Assembly: GCA_030041495.1 (NCBI GenBank)
Contig: JASHNT010000092.1
Coordinates: 1 to 64,000 of the forward strand
DNA: 64,000 nt
Direction: 5' to 3'
From: Bryobacteraceae bacterium
Lineage (GTDB): Bacteria > Acidobacteriota > Terriglobia > Bryobacterales > Bryobacteraceae
The translations under genes and the position numbers were made by a program. This document shows, piece by piece, positions 33,630 to 44,325 of the stretch. Numbering within the stretch: the stretch's first letter is position 1; every line of letters begins with the position of its first letter. Under the pieces are notes generated by a model. The model saw only the letters and a program-made list of their open reading frames with translations, was not told the origin of the DNA and did no database searches.

Positions 33630-36368
33630 CTACGCGGTGCGCATCGATTCCGTCTTGTCTCCGCCCGCGATGGCGGCCTGTGCGCCGGCCAGCCGCGCGA
33701 TGGGCACTCGGTAGGGTGAGCACGAGACGTAGTTCATCCCCACGCGATAGCAGAACTCGACCGAGGCCGGGTCGCCGCCGTGCTCGCCGCAGATGCCGAT
33801 TTCCAGGCCCGGGCGCGCGCTACGGCCCAACTGAATCGCGTACGAAATCAACTTGCCGACGCCGCCCTGGTCGATGCTGGCGAAGGGATCGGCTTTGAAG
33901 ATTTTGAGGTTCTCGTATTCGGGCGAAAACTTCGTGTAATCGTCGCGGGAAAGGCCCATGGTGGTCTGCGTCAGATCGTTGGTGCCGAAGCTGAAGAAGT
34001 CGGCCTGCTGGGCGATTTCGTCGGCGGTGACAGCGGCGCGCGGAATCTCGATCATGGTGCCGACCAGATAATGCAAGTCCTTCATGCCGGCCTCGGATAA
34101 AACTTCGTTGGCCACGCGGATGACGATCTCTTTCTGGTTCTCCAACTCCTTGGCGCTGCCGACCAGAGGGATCATCACCTCCGGGATCACCTTGATCTTC
34201 TTCTTGGCCACCTGAACTGCTGCCTCGAAAATCGCGCGAGCCTGCATCTCCGTAATCTCGGGATACGTGATGCCCAGGCGGCAGCCGCGGTGGCCCAGCA
34301 TGGGGTTGAACTCGTGCAGCTCTTCCACGCGATGCAGCAGATCCGGCAGACGCTTCTTGAGTTCGCCCGCGGGGATGCCGTATTTTTCGGACACCTCTTT
34401 CTTCTGCTTGCCGCTCAAGTGCGGAAGCCGCGCGAGATCCACCATCAGGTCTTCGCGCTTGGGCAGAAACTCATGCAGCGGAGGATCCAGCGTGCGGATC
34501 ACAACCGGGTAACCATCCATGGCTTCGAACAATCCGGCAAAATCCTTGCGTTGCATGGGCAGCAATTTCTGCAGCGCCTTCTTGCGTGTTTTTTCATCGC
34601 GCGCCAGAATCATGGCCTGCATGTGCGGGATGCGATCCTCGGCGAAGAACATGTGCTCCGTGCGGCACAGGCCGATGCCGTGCGCGCCGAACTTGCGGGC
34701 GGCTTTGGCGTCACGTGGAATATCGGCGTTGGCGCGGACGTCGAATCTGCCGCGGAACTCATCGGCCCAGTGCATGAGCTGGCCGAAGTAAGAGGAGTTA
34801 GGATCGGGCTCATTGGTCACGGCCTTGCCCAGGTACACGTTAGCCGATGCGCCGTCAATCGAGATCCAATCGCCCTCTTTCACGGTGATGGTTTTGCCTT
34901 TGGCGGACACGGTGAATTGGCCGGCGCGCTCATTGATCGCGAGGGAACCCGCGCCCACGATGCACGGCCGGCCCATGCCGCGCGCGACCACGGCGGCGTG
35001 GCTCGACTTCCCCCCGACTGCGGTCAGAATGCCCTTGGCGACGTCCATGCCGTGGATGTCGTCCGGGGTGGTCTCCTTGCGGACCAGGATCACCGGACCG
35101 TTTTTCGCCATCTCGACCGCGTCCTCCGCGGTGAAGGACACACGGCCCACCGCGGCTCCGGGCGACGCCGCGATGCCGGTTGCAATGTGCGTGAGTTTCT
35201 TGAGCGACGGAGTATCGAACACCGGATGCAGAAGCTGATCGAGCTGTTGGGGCTGTACGCGCAGGATCGCTTCCTTGGCTTCGATGAGACCCTCCGCCAC
35301 CATTTCCACCGCCACGCGAACCGCGGCCGGACCCGTGCGCTTGCCGTTGCGCGTTTGCAGCATGTACAGTTTGCCGTCTTCGATGGTGAACTCGAAATCC
35401 TGCATGTCGCGATAATGGCGCTCCAAATTTTCGGTGATTTGGCGCAGCTGCTTATACGTGTCCGGCATGAGTTGCTCGAGATCGGACAACGGCTCCGGAG
35501 TGCGAATGCCGGCGACCACGTCTTCGCCCTGCGCGTTAACCAGGAATTCGCCGTAAAAGGTTTTTTCGCCGGTGGCGGGGTCGCGCGTGAAGCCGACTCC
35601 GGTAGCCGAGGTGTTGCCCAGATTGCCGAACACCATCGTCTGCACCGTGGCCGCAGTGCCGATGTCATCCGGGATTTTTTCCATCTTGCGGTAATAGGCG
35701 GCCTTGGGATTCCACCAGGAGCGGAACACCGCGTCGCGGGACATCGCAAGTTGCTGCTGGGCGTCCTGAGGAAATGACTTCTTGGTTTCCTTCTCCACCA
35801 GCTTCTTGTAGTCGGCGATGATGGCCTGCAGATCCTCCGCGCTCAGGTCCGTATCCGATTTCACCTTGGCTTTGTGCTTGCGGGAATCGAAAATATGATC
35901 GAATTTCGTCATGTCGATGCCCAGGGCGACTTCCCCGAACATTTGAATGAATCTACGATAAGAGTCGTACGCAAAACGGGGATTGCCGGTCTTCTTCGCC
36001 AGACCCTCGACGGTCGCATCATTTAACCCGAGGTTCAGAATGGTGTTCATCATGCCCGGCATGGAGAACTTCGCGCCGGAGCGCACGCTCAACAGCAAAG
36101 GGTTTTCCGGATTGCCCAGCCCTTTGCCGGTGCGGCCTTCGAGCGCAGAGAGCGCGGCGAGGCACTGATCGTTGATTTCCTTGGGGACCCGGTTGCCGTT
36201 CTGAAAATAGATATTGCAGACTTCGGTGGAGATGGTGAACCCCGGAGGCACGGGGATTCCGGCTCGGCTCATCTCGGCCAGGCCAGCGCCTTTTCCGCCG
36301 AGGACGTCCTTCATGGTTCCGTCGCCGTCGGCGGCGCCGTTGCCAAAATTATAAACATAGGTCTTCAT
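33630..36368 (-). CDS. ppdK: Pyruvate, phosphate dikinase
   Basis: 912 residues, normal length. It interconverts pyruvate + ATP + Pi and phosphoenolpyruvate + AMP + PPi in the cytoplasm. Domains in order: ATP-grasp nucleotide-binding (GGKGAGLAEMSRAGIPVPPG), the swivelling phosphohistidine domain with the catalytic His at ~455 in GGKSSHAAVVARGMGRPC, and the PEP-binding TIM barrel with GTNDLTQTTMGLSRDD and the catalytic Cys in GICGEHGGDP near the end. Its start overlaps the glyS stop by 4 bases; it is the last gene of the recO-glyQ-glyS-ppdK operon, suggesting coupling to growth rather than to one pathway. Confidence 0.97.
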   Translation of the reverse strand: MKTYVYNFGNGAADGDGTMKDVLGGKGAGLAEMSRAGIPVPPGFTISTEVCNIYFQNGNRVPKEINDQCLAALSALEGRTGKGLGNPENPLLLSVRSGAKFSMPGMMNTILNLGLNDATVEGLAKKTGNPRFAYDSYRRFIQMFGEVALGIDMTKFDHIFDSRKHKAKVKSDTDLSAEDLQAIIADYKKLVEKETKKSFPQDAQQQLAMSRDAVFRSWWNPKAAYYRKMEKIPDDIGTAATVQTMVFGNLGNTSATGVGFTRDPATGEKTFYGEFLVNAQGEDVVAGIRTPEPLSDLEQLMPDTYKQLRQITENLERHYRDMQDFEFTIEDGKLYMLQTRNGKRTGPAAVRVAVEMVAEGLIEAKEAILRVQPQQLDQLLHPVFDTPSLKKLTHIATGIAASPGAAVGRVSFTAEDAVEMAKNGPVILVRKETTPDDIHGMDVAKGILTAVGGKSSHAAVVARGMGRPCIVGAGSLAINERAGQFTVSAKGKTITVKEGDWISIDGASANVYLGKAVTNEPDPNSSYFGQLMHWADEFRGRFDVRANADIPRDAKAARKFGAHGIGLCRTEHMFFAEDRIPHMQAMILARDEKTRKKALQKLLPMQRKDFAGLFEAMDGYPVVIRTLDPPLHEFLPKREDLMVDLARLPHLSGKQKKEVSEKYGIPAGELKKRLPDLLHRVEELHEFNPMLGHRGCRLGITYPEITEMQARAIFEAAVQVAKKKIKVIPEVMIPLVGSAKELENQKEIVIRVANEVLSEAGMKDLHYLVGTMIEIPRAAVTADEIAQQADFFSFGTNDLTQTTMGLSRDDYTKFSPEYENLKIFKADPFASIDQGGVGKLISYAIQLGRSARPGLEIGICGEHGGDPASVEFCYRVGMNYVSCSPYRVPIARLAGAQAAIAGGDKTESMRTA

Positions 36369-38317
36369 GATTTTTGCTCTCCTGACGTTACAATTTCTGA
36401 GAAATCTGCGATGGTGGAAAATGTGCGCAGCATGTGACTCAACATACGGAGCCGGTTCTTGCGGACGTCCGGGTCCGCGACATTGACCATGACCTTGTCG
36501 AAGTAGCGGTCAACATAGGGCCGCAACCCGGCGACCCGTTCGAGCGAATCGGCTTGGCGCTCCTGGTAGGCCTCGTACAATTCCTTCTCTGGCCCGTCTT
36601 CGAGCATCCGTACATTGACCGTGGGATCGGGGTCGGAAAATTCGGCCTGCTTCAAAATATTGTTGACGCGCTTGAAACTCGCGGCCAATGGCTCGAAGTT
36701 AGGCGTGGGACGCACTGCGGCGAGTTGGCGCAGCCGGTTCTCCACATCGTTGACGGTCGAAATTCCCACCTTGAGAACGGCGTTGACCTCGTCGTACTTG
36801 TAGCCGCGGACTTCGCGGAAGTAATACTGGACTCGCTCCAGCATGAAGTCGCGCAGCTCACCGGCGAAGAGTTGATCGAAGTAATAGTCGAGGCGGGCTT
36901 CGGCCAGAATCTTGACCACCCCTTGCGCGGCGCGCCGCAGAGCAAAGGGATCCTTGGAGCCGCTGGGGATCAGGCCGACGGAGAAGCAGCCGCGTAGCGT
37001 ATCCAACTTGTCGGCGAGCGAAACAATTTGGCCCTCCGGCGTTTCGGGGATCGAGTCTTCCATGCTGAGAGGCTGGTAGTGCTGATAGATGGCGCGGCTG
37101 ACGGCTTCGGGCTCGCCCTGGGCTTTTGCGTACAGGCCGCCGATGACACCTTGGAGATCCGTGAACTCCTTCACCATTTCGGTGGTGAGGTCGCACTTGC
37201 AGAGTTCCGCTGCGCGCTGGGCGTGTTCGTTGCCGCCAAGCTCTTTGACGAGATCAGTAATGCGCCTCGTCTTTTCCAGATACGAGCCCAATTTGGCCTG
37301 GAACGTGACGTGCGCCAGATCGTCGCCGCGATCCACCAGCTTCTTTTGCTGATCGACGTTCCAGAAAAAGCGCGCGTCGTTGAAGCGAGCCTTGAGAACC
37401 CGCTCATTGCCGTGCTTGATGAGGCCCTCGGGATCCGCCGAGGTGTTCATGATGGCGATGAAGTTGGGCGCCAACGCGCCGTTGATGCCGTAGACCGAGA
37501 AATATTTCTGGTGATGGCGCATCACGGTGGTGAGGACTTCGGCGGGCAACTCGAGATACGCCGGGTCGAAGTCACCGCGGATCGCCGTCGGGAATTCGGT
37601 GATGAAGGTCAGCGTCTCCAGGAGATCGCTATCGATTTTCGCGCCCAACGCCGCGGCTTCGGTTTCGATTTTGTGGCGGCGTTCGTGCGAGGAGAGGATG
37701 ACGAAGTTCTTGCGGAGCTCGGATTCGTAGTTTTTCGTGGAGACGGGGATCGACGCCGCTCCCAGCTTGCGATGGCCGCGCGTAACGTTGCCGCTTTTGA
37801 CGCCCGCGATTTCGAACGGAATGATCTGGTCACCAAGAAGCGCGACGATCCAGCGTATGGGCCGGATAAAGCGCGGGCCGCTCTTGCCGCCGGTCCAGTA
37901 CATGGTCTTGGGCCATTGGAGACCCAGAATCGAGGCCGGCAGGGATTCGGCGAGAATTTCCGTAGCGGCGCGGCCGGGTATTCGCCTAGTAGCGCCCCAT
38001 CGGCGCCCCCCCTTTTCGGTGTCCTGGATGAAGACCTCGGTAATGTCGAGCTTGTTCTTTCGCATCCAACCTTCGGTCGCCGGATCCATCGGAGGCCCGG
38101 CAGAGAATCCGAGCGCCGCAGGTCCCAGGAGCACCCTTTCGGTTCCCTGGGTCTGCTCTGGAACGCCAGCGGCCTGCACTACCAGTCTGCGCGGCGTCGC
38201 CTCGACGCGCGGCTGCGCGCCCAACAGATCGAGCTTTTCCAATTGCGCCAGAGCGCCTGGAATCATCCAGTGAGGGATCTCCTCTGTTCCGATTTCGAGC
38301 AGGAAGTCGAGGCTCAC
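36365..38317 (-). CDS. glyS: Glycine--tRNA ligase beta subunit
   Basis: GTG 38317 is chosen: it gives the family start [14 protein letters not shown] and overlaps the glyQ stop by 4 bases (GTGA). The 650-residue protein has the B-chain motifs [36 protein letters not shown] and the HD-like region [20 protein letters not shown], and a C-terminal anticodon-binding-type tail. With GlyQ it forms the alpha2-beta2 enzyme that charges tRNA-Gly. Confidence 0.96.
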   Translation of the reverse strand: MSLDFLLEIGTEEIPHWMIPGALAQLEKLDLLGAQPRVEATPRRLVVQAAGVPEQTQGTERVLLGPAALGFSAGPPMDPATEGWMRKNKLDITEVFIQDTEKGGRRWGATRRIPGRAATEILAESLPASILGLQWPKTMYWTGGKSGPRFIRPIRWIVALLGDQIIPFEIAGVKSGNVTRGHRKLGAASIPVSTKNYESELRKNFVILSSHERRHKIETEAAALGAKIDSDLLETLTFITEFPTAIRGDFDPAYLELPAEVLTTVMRHHQKYFSVYGINGALAPNFIAIMNTSADPEGLIKHGNERVLKARFNDARFFWNVDQQKKLVDRGDDLAHVTFQAKLGSYLEKTRRITDLVKELGGNEHAQRAAELCKCDLTTEMVKEFTDLQGVIGGLYAKAQGEPEAVSRAIYQHYQPLSMEDSIPETPEGQIVSLADKLDTLRGCFSVGLIPSGSKDPFALRRAAQGVVKILAEARLDYYFDQLFAGELRDFMLERVQYYFREVRGYKYDEVNAVLKVGISTVNDVENRLRQLAAVRPTPNFEPLAASFKRVNNILKQAEFSDPDPTVNVRMLEDGPEKELYEAYQERQADSLERVAGLRPYVDRYFDKVMVNVADPDVRKNRLRMLSHMLRTFSTIADFSEIVTSGEQKS

Positions 38318-39222
38318 GCGACTCTCTCCTGCGAACCGGGCCCTTGTGCTTCTGTGTGCTGATCGAGCCACAATCTCGCCGTACCGACCGCGAGATCGCG
38401 CACCCGCTTGATCACGCCCACGCGCTCGGTGACCGAAATCGCGCCGCGCGAATCGAGCAGGTTAAAAAGGTGCGAGCATTTCAGCACCTGATCGTAAGTG
38501 GGCAGCACCGGGAAGCGATGCTTATCGGGATACTTGGCGTAGGCAGCCAGCAATCCTTTGCACTCCGCCTCGTGCTCGCTGAATAAGCGCCAGAGGCGCT
38601 CGACCGTGACCATCTCAAAGTTGTAGACCGAAAATTGCAGCTCATCGGCCAGGCGAACGTCCGAGTATTTGAAGCCCGGAGCCCATTGAATGTCGAACAC
38701 GCTCTCCACGTTCTGCAGAAAGGCGACTAGACGCTCCAGCCCGTACGTAATCTCAGCGGGAACCAGCTCCAGATCGACGCCGCCGCACTGCTGGAAATAC
38801 GTGAACTGCGTGATTTCGAGGCCATCCAGCATTACCTGCCAGCCGATGCCCCACGCTCCCAAGGTCGGCGATTCCCAATTGTCTTCTTCCAGTTTCAGAT
38901 CGTGTTTGGAAAGATCGATGCCGATGGCTTCCAGGCTCCCGAGATACTGATCGATGATGTCATCCGGAGTGGGCTTGAGGATCACCTGCAACTGCTGGTG
39001 CTTGTACAGACGATTGGGATTTTCGCCGTAGCGTCCATCCGTGGGCCGGCGCGAAGGCTGCACATAGGCCACTCGATAAGGCTTGGCGCCAAGCACGCGC
39101 AAAAATGTTTCGGGGCACATGGTGCCTGCGCCCACCTCAATGTCGTAAGGCTCCTGAACGATGCAGCCGCGTTCGGCCCAATATTGTTTTAACTTGAAAA
39201 CGGTTTGTTGGAAATTGTCCAT
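38314..39222 (-). CDS. glyQ: Glycine--tRNA ligase alpha subunit
   Basis: 302 residues, the family length. Conserved stretches include [54 protein letters not shown] and [20 protein letters not shown]. This subunit holds the class II catalytic core that activates glycine. It starts directly after recO (the stop of recO is 39223) and overlaps glyS, so the three genes are co-transcribed. Confidence 0.97.
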   Translation of the reverse strand: MDNFQQTVFKLKQYWAERGCIVQEPYDIEVGAGTMCPETFLRVLGAKPYRVAYVQPSRRPTDGRYGENPNRLYKHQQLQVILKPTPDDIIDQYLGSLEAIGIDLSKHDLKLEEDNWESPTLGAWGIGWQVMLDGLEITQFTYFQQCGGVDLELVPAEITYGLERLVAFLQNVESVFDIQWAPGFKYSDVRLADELQFSVYNFEMVTVERLWRLFSEHEAECKGLLAAYAKYPDKHRFPVLPTYDQVLKCSHLFNLLDSRGAISVTERVGVIKRVRDLAVGTARLWLDQHTEAQGPGSQERVA

Positions 39223-39858
39223 CTAGAGGGCTTCCAATAAAGGCACGGTCATGAATTTGCGTTCCGCGTGCTGCTCCATGGCGCGGATCAGATTGCGCCG
39301 CAGGTCGGAAGCCGTGCTTTTGGTCCACGGCCGCGGCTCCAGAGCCTTCAGCGGCTTGGCGAACATCTCTTCGGCAATCTCAGCGGCCTCACGGCTCGCC
39401 CGCATTTCCGGAAACACGCCGGCCAGACGCACGGCCCACAAGCTGACGTAGAGGACCGCGGTCCAGGTTTCACCGCCGCCGCGCAGATAGTCCAGCGCGG
39501 AGTTGATCAGGCGGAAGAATTTTTCGTTGGGCTCGTGCGGAGGCAGCAGTTGCTCGGCGACTTCGGCGAAATAGTCGAGCGCAAGGCCGCGCGCGTAATC
39601 GGATTGCAAGGCGAACTGCGATTCAATCAGCTCGCAGCCGGAGAGATTCAGGAGTTCACGGTTTTCGCGTTCGTAATACGTCATGTTGACGCGCGACAGG
39701 CGTTCCAGGCCGGAGCCAAACGGGCTTTTAGGCTTGCGAGCGCGGCGCGCCACACCGCGCAGCTTACCCCGGTCACGGGTAAAGAAGCTCACGATCAAAT
39801 CCGCTTCCCGGAAGGGATACGTGCGCAGGACAAACGAATCGCTGACCCGCGCGGGCAT
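39223..39858 (-). CDS. recO: DNA repair protein RecO
   Basis: 211 residues. The N-terminal OB-fold is clear: SFVLRTYPFREADLIVSFFT, RDRGKLRGVARRARKPKSPF. A helical middle follows (LDYFAEVAEQLLPPHEPNEK). RecO helps RecR load RecA and anneals ssDNA. Many RecO proteins are ~240-250 residues with a Cys4 zinc finger after the AGVFPE region; here the chain goes from GVFPEMRASREAAEIAEEM straight to the last helices with no Cys motif, so the finger is absent. First gene of the recO-glyQ-glyS-ppdK operon. Confidence 0.88.
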   Translation of the reverse strand: MPARVSDSFVLRTYPFREADLIVSFFTRDRGKLRGVARRARKPKSPFGSGLERLSRVNMTYYERENRELLNLSGCELIESQFALQSDYARGLALDYFAEVAEQLLPPHEPNEKFFRLINSALDYLRGGGETWTAVLYVSLWAVRLAGVFPEMRASREAAEIAEEMFAKPLKALEPRPWTKSTASDLRRNLIRAMEQHAERKFMTVPLLEAL

Positions 39859-39900
39859 AGAATCGACGCAAACAACTAGCGTAGCATGCTGGAACCACTG

Positions 39901-41309
39901 CTAGACCTGGCAGTGCAGGATGGTTACGCCTGTATGAGCGCCGGCCACGTCAATGCTTCGGAAGCGCTTCGTGCGCTCCAGCGACATCGACAGAGGCTCA
40001 TGAAAATAGAGAAACTGATTGTTCGCGTTCTTCTGTTGCGCGCCCTCGTAGCCGGAAACAATCAGTTGCCGCTTGGTCTTCGATGCCAGGAACTCGATGA
40101 GACGGAAGTAATCCTCCGCGGTCTTCTGGTGAATGGCGACTTCAAAGCAAAGCACGGTGTCATACGGCTCCAGGTTTTCCGCGGGCCGCAACACATCAAA
40201 CAGGCGGAACTTCCAATCCGGGCGGGCGGCGGAAGCCATTCGGATCGCCTCTTCGGATTCATCCAGGCCCAGGTATTTCTTGAGCCGTAGCGGCTTCAAG
40301 ACTTCGAGATCTCCGCAGCCTACGTCCAAGACGCATTTCGCACCCTCCACTTTCAGAGATTTCAGCACGGATCGCTTTAACCGGATATTTTCGCCGCGGG
40401 AGCCCACTCCTGAGCCTCGTTCCGGGAATTGGCTGTAGCGAAAATCCCAAAACACCTGATTGTTGAAGTTCTCGCCAATCTGGCGATTCGCCTGCGCGAT
40501 CGCTTCTGCTGCCTCGGCGGTCACCGGAACCGGCGCTTCAATCAATCCCGTGACGTTGACCGCATTGTGATAATGCAACACCGCAATGGGGAGGTCCGGA
40601 TCGAAGGTTTGGTGCCCGCCCTCCACGTGAATGAAGTAGTTGATATTCGCCGGAAGCGGTTCAAACGGGATTGCGTTGGAATGGATCGTCAGCCACATCG
40701 CCACTTGATCGGTGTGGATCTGCTTGCCCTCCCGGCGCAGCGGTTCATTATGCTCTAGGAGCCAAAGAATCCAGCGCTTCCACTCTTGCGATACTGTTCG
40801 GAAATAAGTTTTTGGAATGACATAGAATCCGCCGTTGCAGTTGCACTCGTAGGTCACGCCGTTCCCTGCATCGGCCGAAATAATCCGGGGCAGGCTGGAA
40901 AGCCCAGCGTTCCGTGCAATCTCCTCGAGGGCTTCGGTGCTTGGATTCGGATAGTGCACGACATTGCCGCCGAACTTACCCGCAGGCGCCGTTTGCCGGA
41001 CGTCCGCCAGCACAATCATGTCCGTGTCGAGCAGAATCGCGCGGTCGAAGTCGAGTTCACACAAGGATTCGAGCTGCGCGGCCTTGTTGCAGTGCCGCCG
41101 ATCGCCGAATCGTTGCATTTCGTGCACTCGATATCCGGCTGCCGCGAAGAGCCGCCTGGTGCGCGCCGGCACCTCAGGCAACATATGGATGTGCACCGCG
41201 CCAGGATCGCTGCCACAGTGCTGCACCAGTGACCGCGCCAGATGAAAACGCTGTAGGCGTATTTGGGGTGGGAGTCAATCAAAAACGAAAAGATCGTTTT
41301 TTCTGCCAT
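39901..41309 (-). pseudogene. Glycosyltransferase-methyltransferase fusion with N-terminal frameshift
   Basis: ATG 41309 begins MAEKTIFSFLIDSHPKYAYS VFIW in one frame; the next frame continues ARSLVQHCGSDPGAVHIHML and is open to 39901 (441 codons). One extra C at 41238-41239 joins them. The N-terminal ~270 residues look like a GT8-type nucleotide-sugar transferase with DxD in AILLDTDMIVLAD. The C-terminal ~160 are a SAM-dependent methyltransferase (KCVLDVGCGDLEVLKPL, YLGLDESEEAI). If the break is real, the GTG at 41226 could still give a nearly complete protein. It belongs to a glycan cluster (39.9-45.3 kb). Confidence 0.75.
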
Positions 41310-41415
41310 CTTGACTCCGCAAAGGTGTCTTTGTTGCCCGCGCGGGCATAGAAGCGGCGCAAACGAGTAGCGTAACATGGGGCTGCGGCGCCCGGTAGAA
41401 CCAGTAAAATAAAGT

Positions 41416-42300
41416 GTGAGGACCTGGAGTGCGGTACTGCTCTCCGAGCTGGACCGGATTGGCGCCGCCCACACCGAAGAGCTGGTTCGTTCCTTGTTGC
41501 CCGACCCCGACGGTCCCGCTACCGCGGCTCCGGTCATGTCTGCCAACGCCGTGAACTATGCAATCTGCTACGTGCAACGTTCCGGCAGCACGCATCTGAC
41601 CAGTCTGCTGCAGAACACCGGCGTGGCGGGTAAACCGGCGGATTTTTTCAATGTGGGCTACCGGGACATGCGGCTCGAGCGCGAGCAGGTTTTCACAAGG
41701 ACCGGAGCGCACACTATCGCATCGGCGGCGACGAAGTACGGATGCCGGAGCGTCGCCGACTATTTGAACGTAATCTCCCGTGAGGCCCGCGGAGTCAACG
41801 GCGTGTTCGGCATGAAGATGGATCTGTGCCACGCCAGTATCCTGATCCGCCGCGGGATGTTTTGGAATCCCGAATGGAAATATATTTACGTGACCCGCCA
41901 AGATCTGCTGATGCAAGCCGTCTCGTACTACATCGCGCAGGAGACCGGCTTGTGGTCCAGCATGTCGGCGGGTCCAGATACGGTGGGGTTCAATCAGCAA
42001 GCCATCGAGGAAAGCATCCTGTACCTGGCCGGCTTGATGAGCCACTGGGAAATGACCTTTGCCCTGTTCGGCATTCATCCGCTGCGCATCACCTACGAAG
42101 AAATCGAGTCTGCTCCCGAAGAAACGCTGGCGCGATGCCTGGGGCATATTGGCGTCTCATTCGCGCCGGCACAATTGGCGCCGGAGTCCTGTTACCGGCT
42201 GCAGCGGGCCAGCCGTTCCGCGGAGTGGGCGGAGCGGATTCGCGCGAACTTGCGCGGCGGCCAGGCAGGCGTCGCCACGGTTGGCCATGCATACCGCTGA
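41416..42300 (+). CDS. Stf0-like sulfotransferase
   Basis: The conserved core starts at ~45 with NYAICYVQRSGSTHLTSLLQ, the PAPS 5'-phosphosulfate loop in the form found in Stf0 (trehalose 2-sulfotransferase-like) proteins, followed by TGVAGKPADFF. The 3'-phosphate region is WKYIYVTRQDLLMQAVSYYI, and the end has RITYEEIESAPEETL. It would move sulfate from PAPS to a sugar hydroxyl. GTG 41416 is the longest start; ATG 41536, just before the core, is equally possible. It sits between two glycosyltransferase genes, so a cell-surface glycan is a likely acceptor. Confidence 0.82.
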   Translation: MRTWSAVLLSELDRIGAAHTEELVRSLLPDPDGPATAAPVMSANAVNYAICYVQRSGSTHLTSLLQNTGVAGKPADFFNVGYRDMRLEREQVFTRTGAHTIASAATKYGCRSVADYLNVISREARGVNGVFGMKMDLCHASILIRRGMFWNPEWKYIYVTRQDLLMQAVSYYIAQETGLWSSMSAGPDTVGFNQQAIEESILYLAGLMSHWEMTFALFGIHPLRITYEEIESAPEETLARCLGHIGVSFAPAQLAPESCYRLQRASRSAEWAERIRANLRGGQAGVATVGHAYR

Positions 42301-42315
42301 ACCCGGAGCCCATAA

Positions 42316-44325
42316 TCAGGGCTGTTTGGCAGGATGCGTCCCGATCATCAGATCCACAACCCGGGCGAGGTTTTGCGGCAGCTTCTTCTGAACCGCCGCG
42401 GCGATCACCTGCATATTGGCGCCGTGGCTAGTGCTTCTGGAAATGCTGTTTGGAGTGACCCGGTACCAGAAGAGGGGCAGCGGCAGGCTGAGCAGTGTTA
42501 GCCCCTCCAAGCTTGCGCGGAGGTGAAGCTGCCAGTCCTCGTAGGCAACGCCGTGAATCTCGTGAAAGCCTCCGATGCGTTCGAACACGCTCCGCTTGTA
42601 GATTGCCGTGGCGTCGCCGAAGCAGTTCTGGATGACGCCCAATTCCACGGGGCCTCCGGAAAAAGCCCACCGCTCTGAGGTGAGTAGCGTGCTCAGCTTC
42701 GGCTCACCAGTTGTCTCATGGAAGAACTGCATTTGACAGGTGACGATATCGGCCCCGGTTTCGAGAGCCGCCCTCCGAAAGACCTCCGTCATATTGGGGA
42801 ACGGAATATTGTCGTCATCCAGAAAGATCACAAAGGATCCATGTGCGCGGCGCAGTCCGGCATTCCTGGCCGCCCCCAAGTACCGGTTGCTTTGCCGGAC
42901 CACGTCGATGTTTAGCCCTGCGATTCCGCGCGCGGCCCGGTCCAGAAATTCCAACGCCTCGGCGCTCTGGCTGCCATCGTCCACCAGGACGACGTCGAAA
43001 CACCGGTCGGTTTGAACGGCGAGGACGCGCAAGGCCTGCTCCGCCAGCCGCGGCCGCTCGAAATGTGTGAGGATCACGGTCGTGTCCGGACTCTGCCGTT
43101 CCGGGCGCGCAGGCGCCGCGGCCGCAGCCTTTGGAGCGTGGTCCGCAAACCAATCCAGCCACCGCGAGGCGATCTCGCCTTCATCGTACGCGGCCCGAGG
43201 TGGATCCCACGAAGCGGCACAGAGCACTTCCCTAAGCTTTGCCGCCAACGGTCCCGGGGCGGGCTCAAACAGGCACCGGTCCCAATCCCTGGAATCAATC
43301 AGCTCCGGAATCCCGCCCGACCGCGCCGCCACAAAACGTAGCCCCAAGCGCAGGGACTCATAGACGACGCAGGGGGAATTGTCGAGCGGCGAGGGTATCA
43401 CGGCAACGCAACCTGCGGAAACCAAAAAGGCCTGTGCCTCATCGGAGGACAAGGCGGGATGAAAATCCACACTTGGGAGCAAATCGGGGCGATGGGCGCC
43501 GAGGAACGCCCGGATCTGCTCGGGAGAAGTAGTCGCCGGGCGGCCCAAAAAGCTGACTTTGAAGCGGAGGCCTCTCAATTGAGGCGAAACCAGTGCGTCC
43601 AGGAATATGCCGATTCCCTGGCGCTCTTCCAGCCGGCCGAAAAACGCCAAATGGGCCGGCTCGACTCCACGCGTCTGTGTTGGAGCCGGCTGGAGCCCAG
43701 TCGCGCCCATGAGTTCCAGCCCTGAAAGCGAAAAAGGAAGAACGCTAACGTCCGAAGGCAGCTTCCAGCCGGCTTCCCGCATCCACTGGATCATGTGCAG
43801 TGAAGGGCTGACGACCGCATCGGCCAATTCAACTGACTGTTGCTCCATATGAAGGATTGCCAAGTCGGCACGGGTAGTTGGGAAAGCGCGGTTCGCTTCC
43901 AGAATCCAACCGTTGCTGGAGTGGGCGATCACCGCCAGTGTAGTTTTGCGGAACGCGATCCCGGCGCGTTTGGCGACCACGCAGGCGTGCCCCAGCGCCA
44001 TCCAATCCTGAAACACAACCACGTCGAAATCCCGGTACTGAAGCTGCTCAAAGATGCCCACGGGTTGGGACATCCACGGCGGATTCACCCGCTCCACTGA
44101 GCGTGGATAGTGACAAACCGAAATGTTGGCCCGCCGATAGGCCGCAGTCCACCGATCCTGGGGCTCCAGCGGCAACCTATCGGCATAGAACAGCGTTACG
44201 GAATGGCCATGGCGAGCCAATAGAAGCGCGAGGTGAGAGGTGACCGCGCCGATGCCGCCGTTGCGATGAGCGCCCAGAATTTCATTCGAGACCAGGCAGA
44301 TGTTCATGTGCCGGCCACGACCCAT
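42316..44325 (-). CDS. Bifunctional GT4-GT2 glycosyltransferase
   Basis: Up to 669 residues. The N-terminal ~400 form a GT-B (GT4-like) enzyme: ICLVSNEILGAHRNGGIGAV, LAFFGRLEERQGIGIFLDAL, SPCVVYESLRLGLRFVAARS. From ~413 a GT-A (GT2) domain follows: TTVILTHFERPRLAEQALRV, VVLVDDGSQSAEALEF, the DDD metal site in FVIFLDDDNIPFPN, and GVAYEDWQLHLRAS. So one chain holds two transferases, likely adding two successive sugars. ATG 44325 overlaps the preceding stop (TAATG); ATG 44307 (MNICLVSNE) is the alternative. The methyltransferase gene directly upstream is coupled. Confidence 0.88.
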   Translation of the reverse strand: MGRGRHMNICLVSNEILGAHRNGGIGAVTSHLALLLARHGHSVTLFYADRLPLEPQDRWTAAYRRANISVCHYPRSVERVNPPWMSQPVGIFEQLQYRDFDVVVFQDWMALGHACVVAKRAGIAFRKTTLAVIAHSSNGWILEANRAFPTTRADLAILHMEQQSVELADAVVSPSLHMIQWMREAGWKLPSDVSVLPFSLSGLELMGATGLQPAPTQTRGVEPAHLAFFGRLEERQGIGIFLDALVSPQLRGLRFKVSFLGRPATTSPEQIRAFLGAHRPDLLPSVDFHPALSSDEAQAFLVSAGCVAVIPSPLDNSPCVVYESLRLGLRFVAARSGGIPELIDSRDWDRCLFEPAPGPLAAKLREVLCAASWDPPRAAYDEGEIASRWLDWFADHAPKAAAAAPARPERQSPDTTVILTHFERPRLAEQALRVLAVQTDRCFDVVLVDDGSQSAEALEFLDRAARGIAGLNIDVVRQSNRYLGAARNAGLRRAHGSFVIFLDDDNIPFPNMTEVFRRAALETGADIVTCQMQFFHETTGEPKLSTLLTSERWAFSGGPVELGVIQNCFGDATAIYKRSVFERIGGFHEIHGVAYEDWQLHLRASLEGLTLLSLPLPLFWYRVTPNSISRSTSHGANMQVIAAAVQKKLPQNLARVVDLMIGTHPAKQP

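Noticed and set aside
34290-35777. 495-codon plus-strand frame opposite ppdK
   Set aside because: Antisense of a fully conserved pyruvate phosphate dikinase; no motif and a His/Arg/Ala-rich composition typical of GC-rich shadow frames.
37028-38362. 444-codon plus-strand frame opposite glyS
   Set aside because: Antisense of a complete glycyl-tRNA synthetase beta subunit; no domain or ribosome binding site.
42286-42325. Bidirectional terminator between the sulfotransferase and GT4-GT2 genes
   Set aside because: Only a 5-bp AGCCC/GGGCT stem with no clear T-run on either strand.
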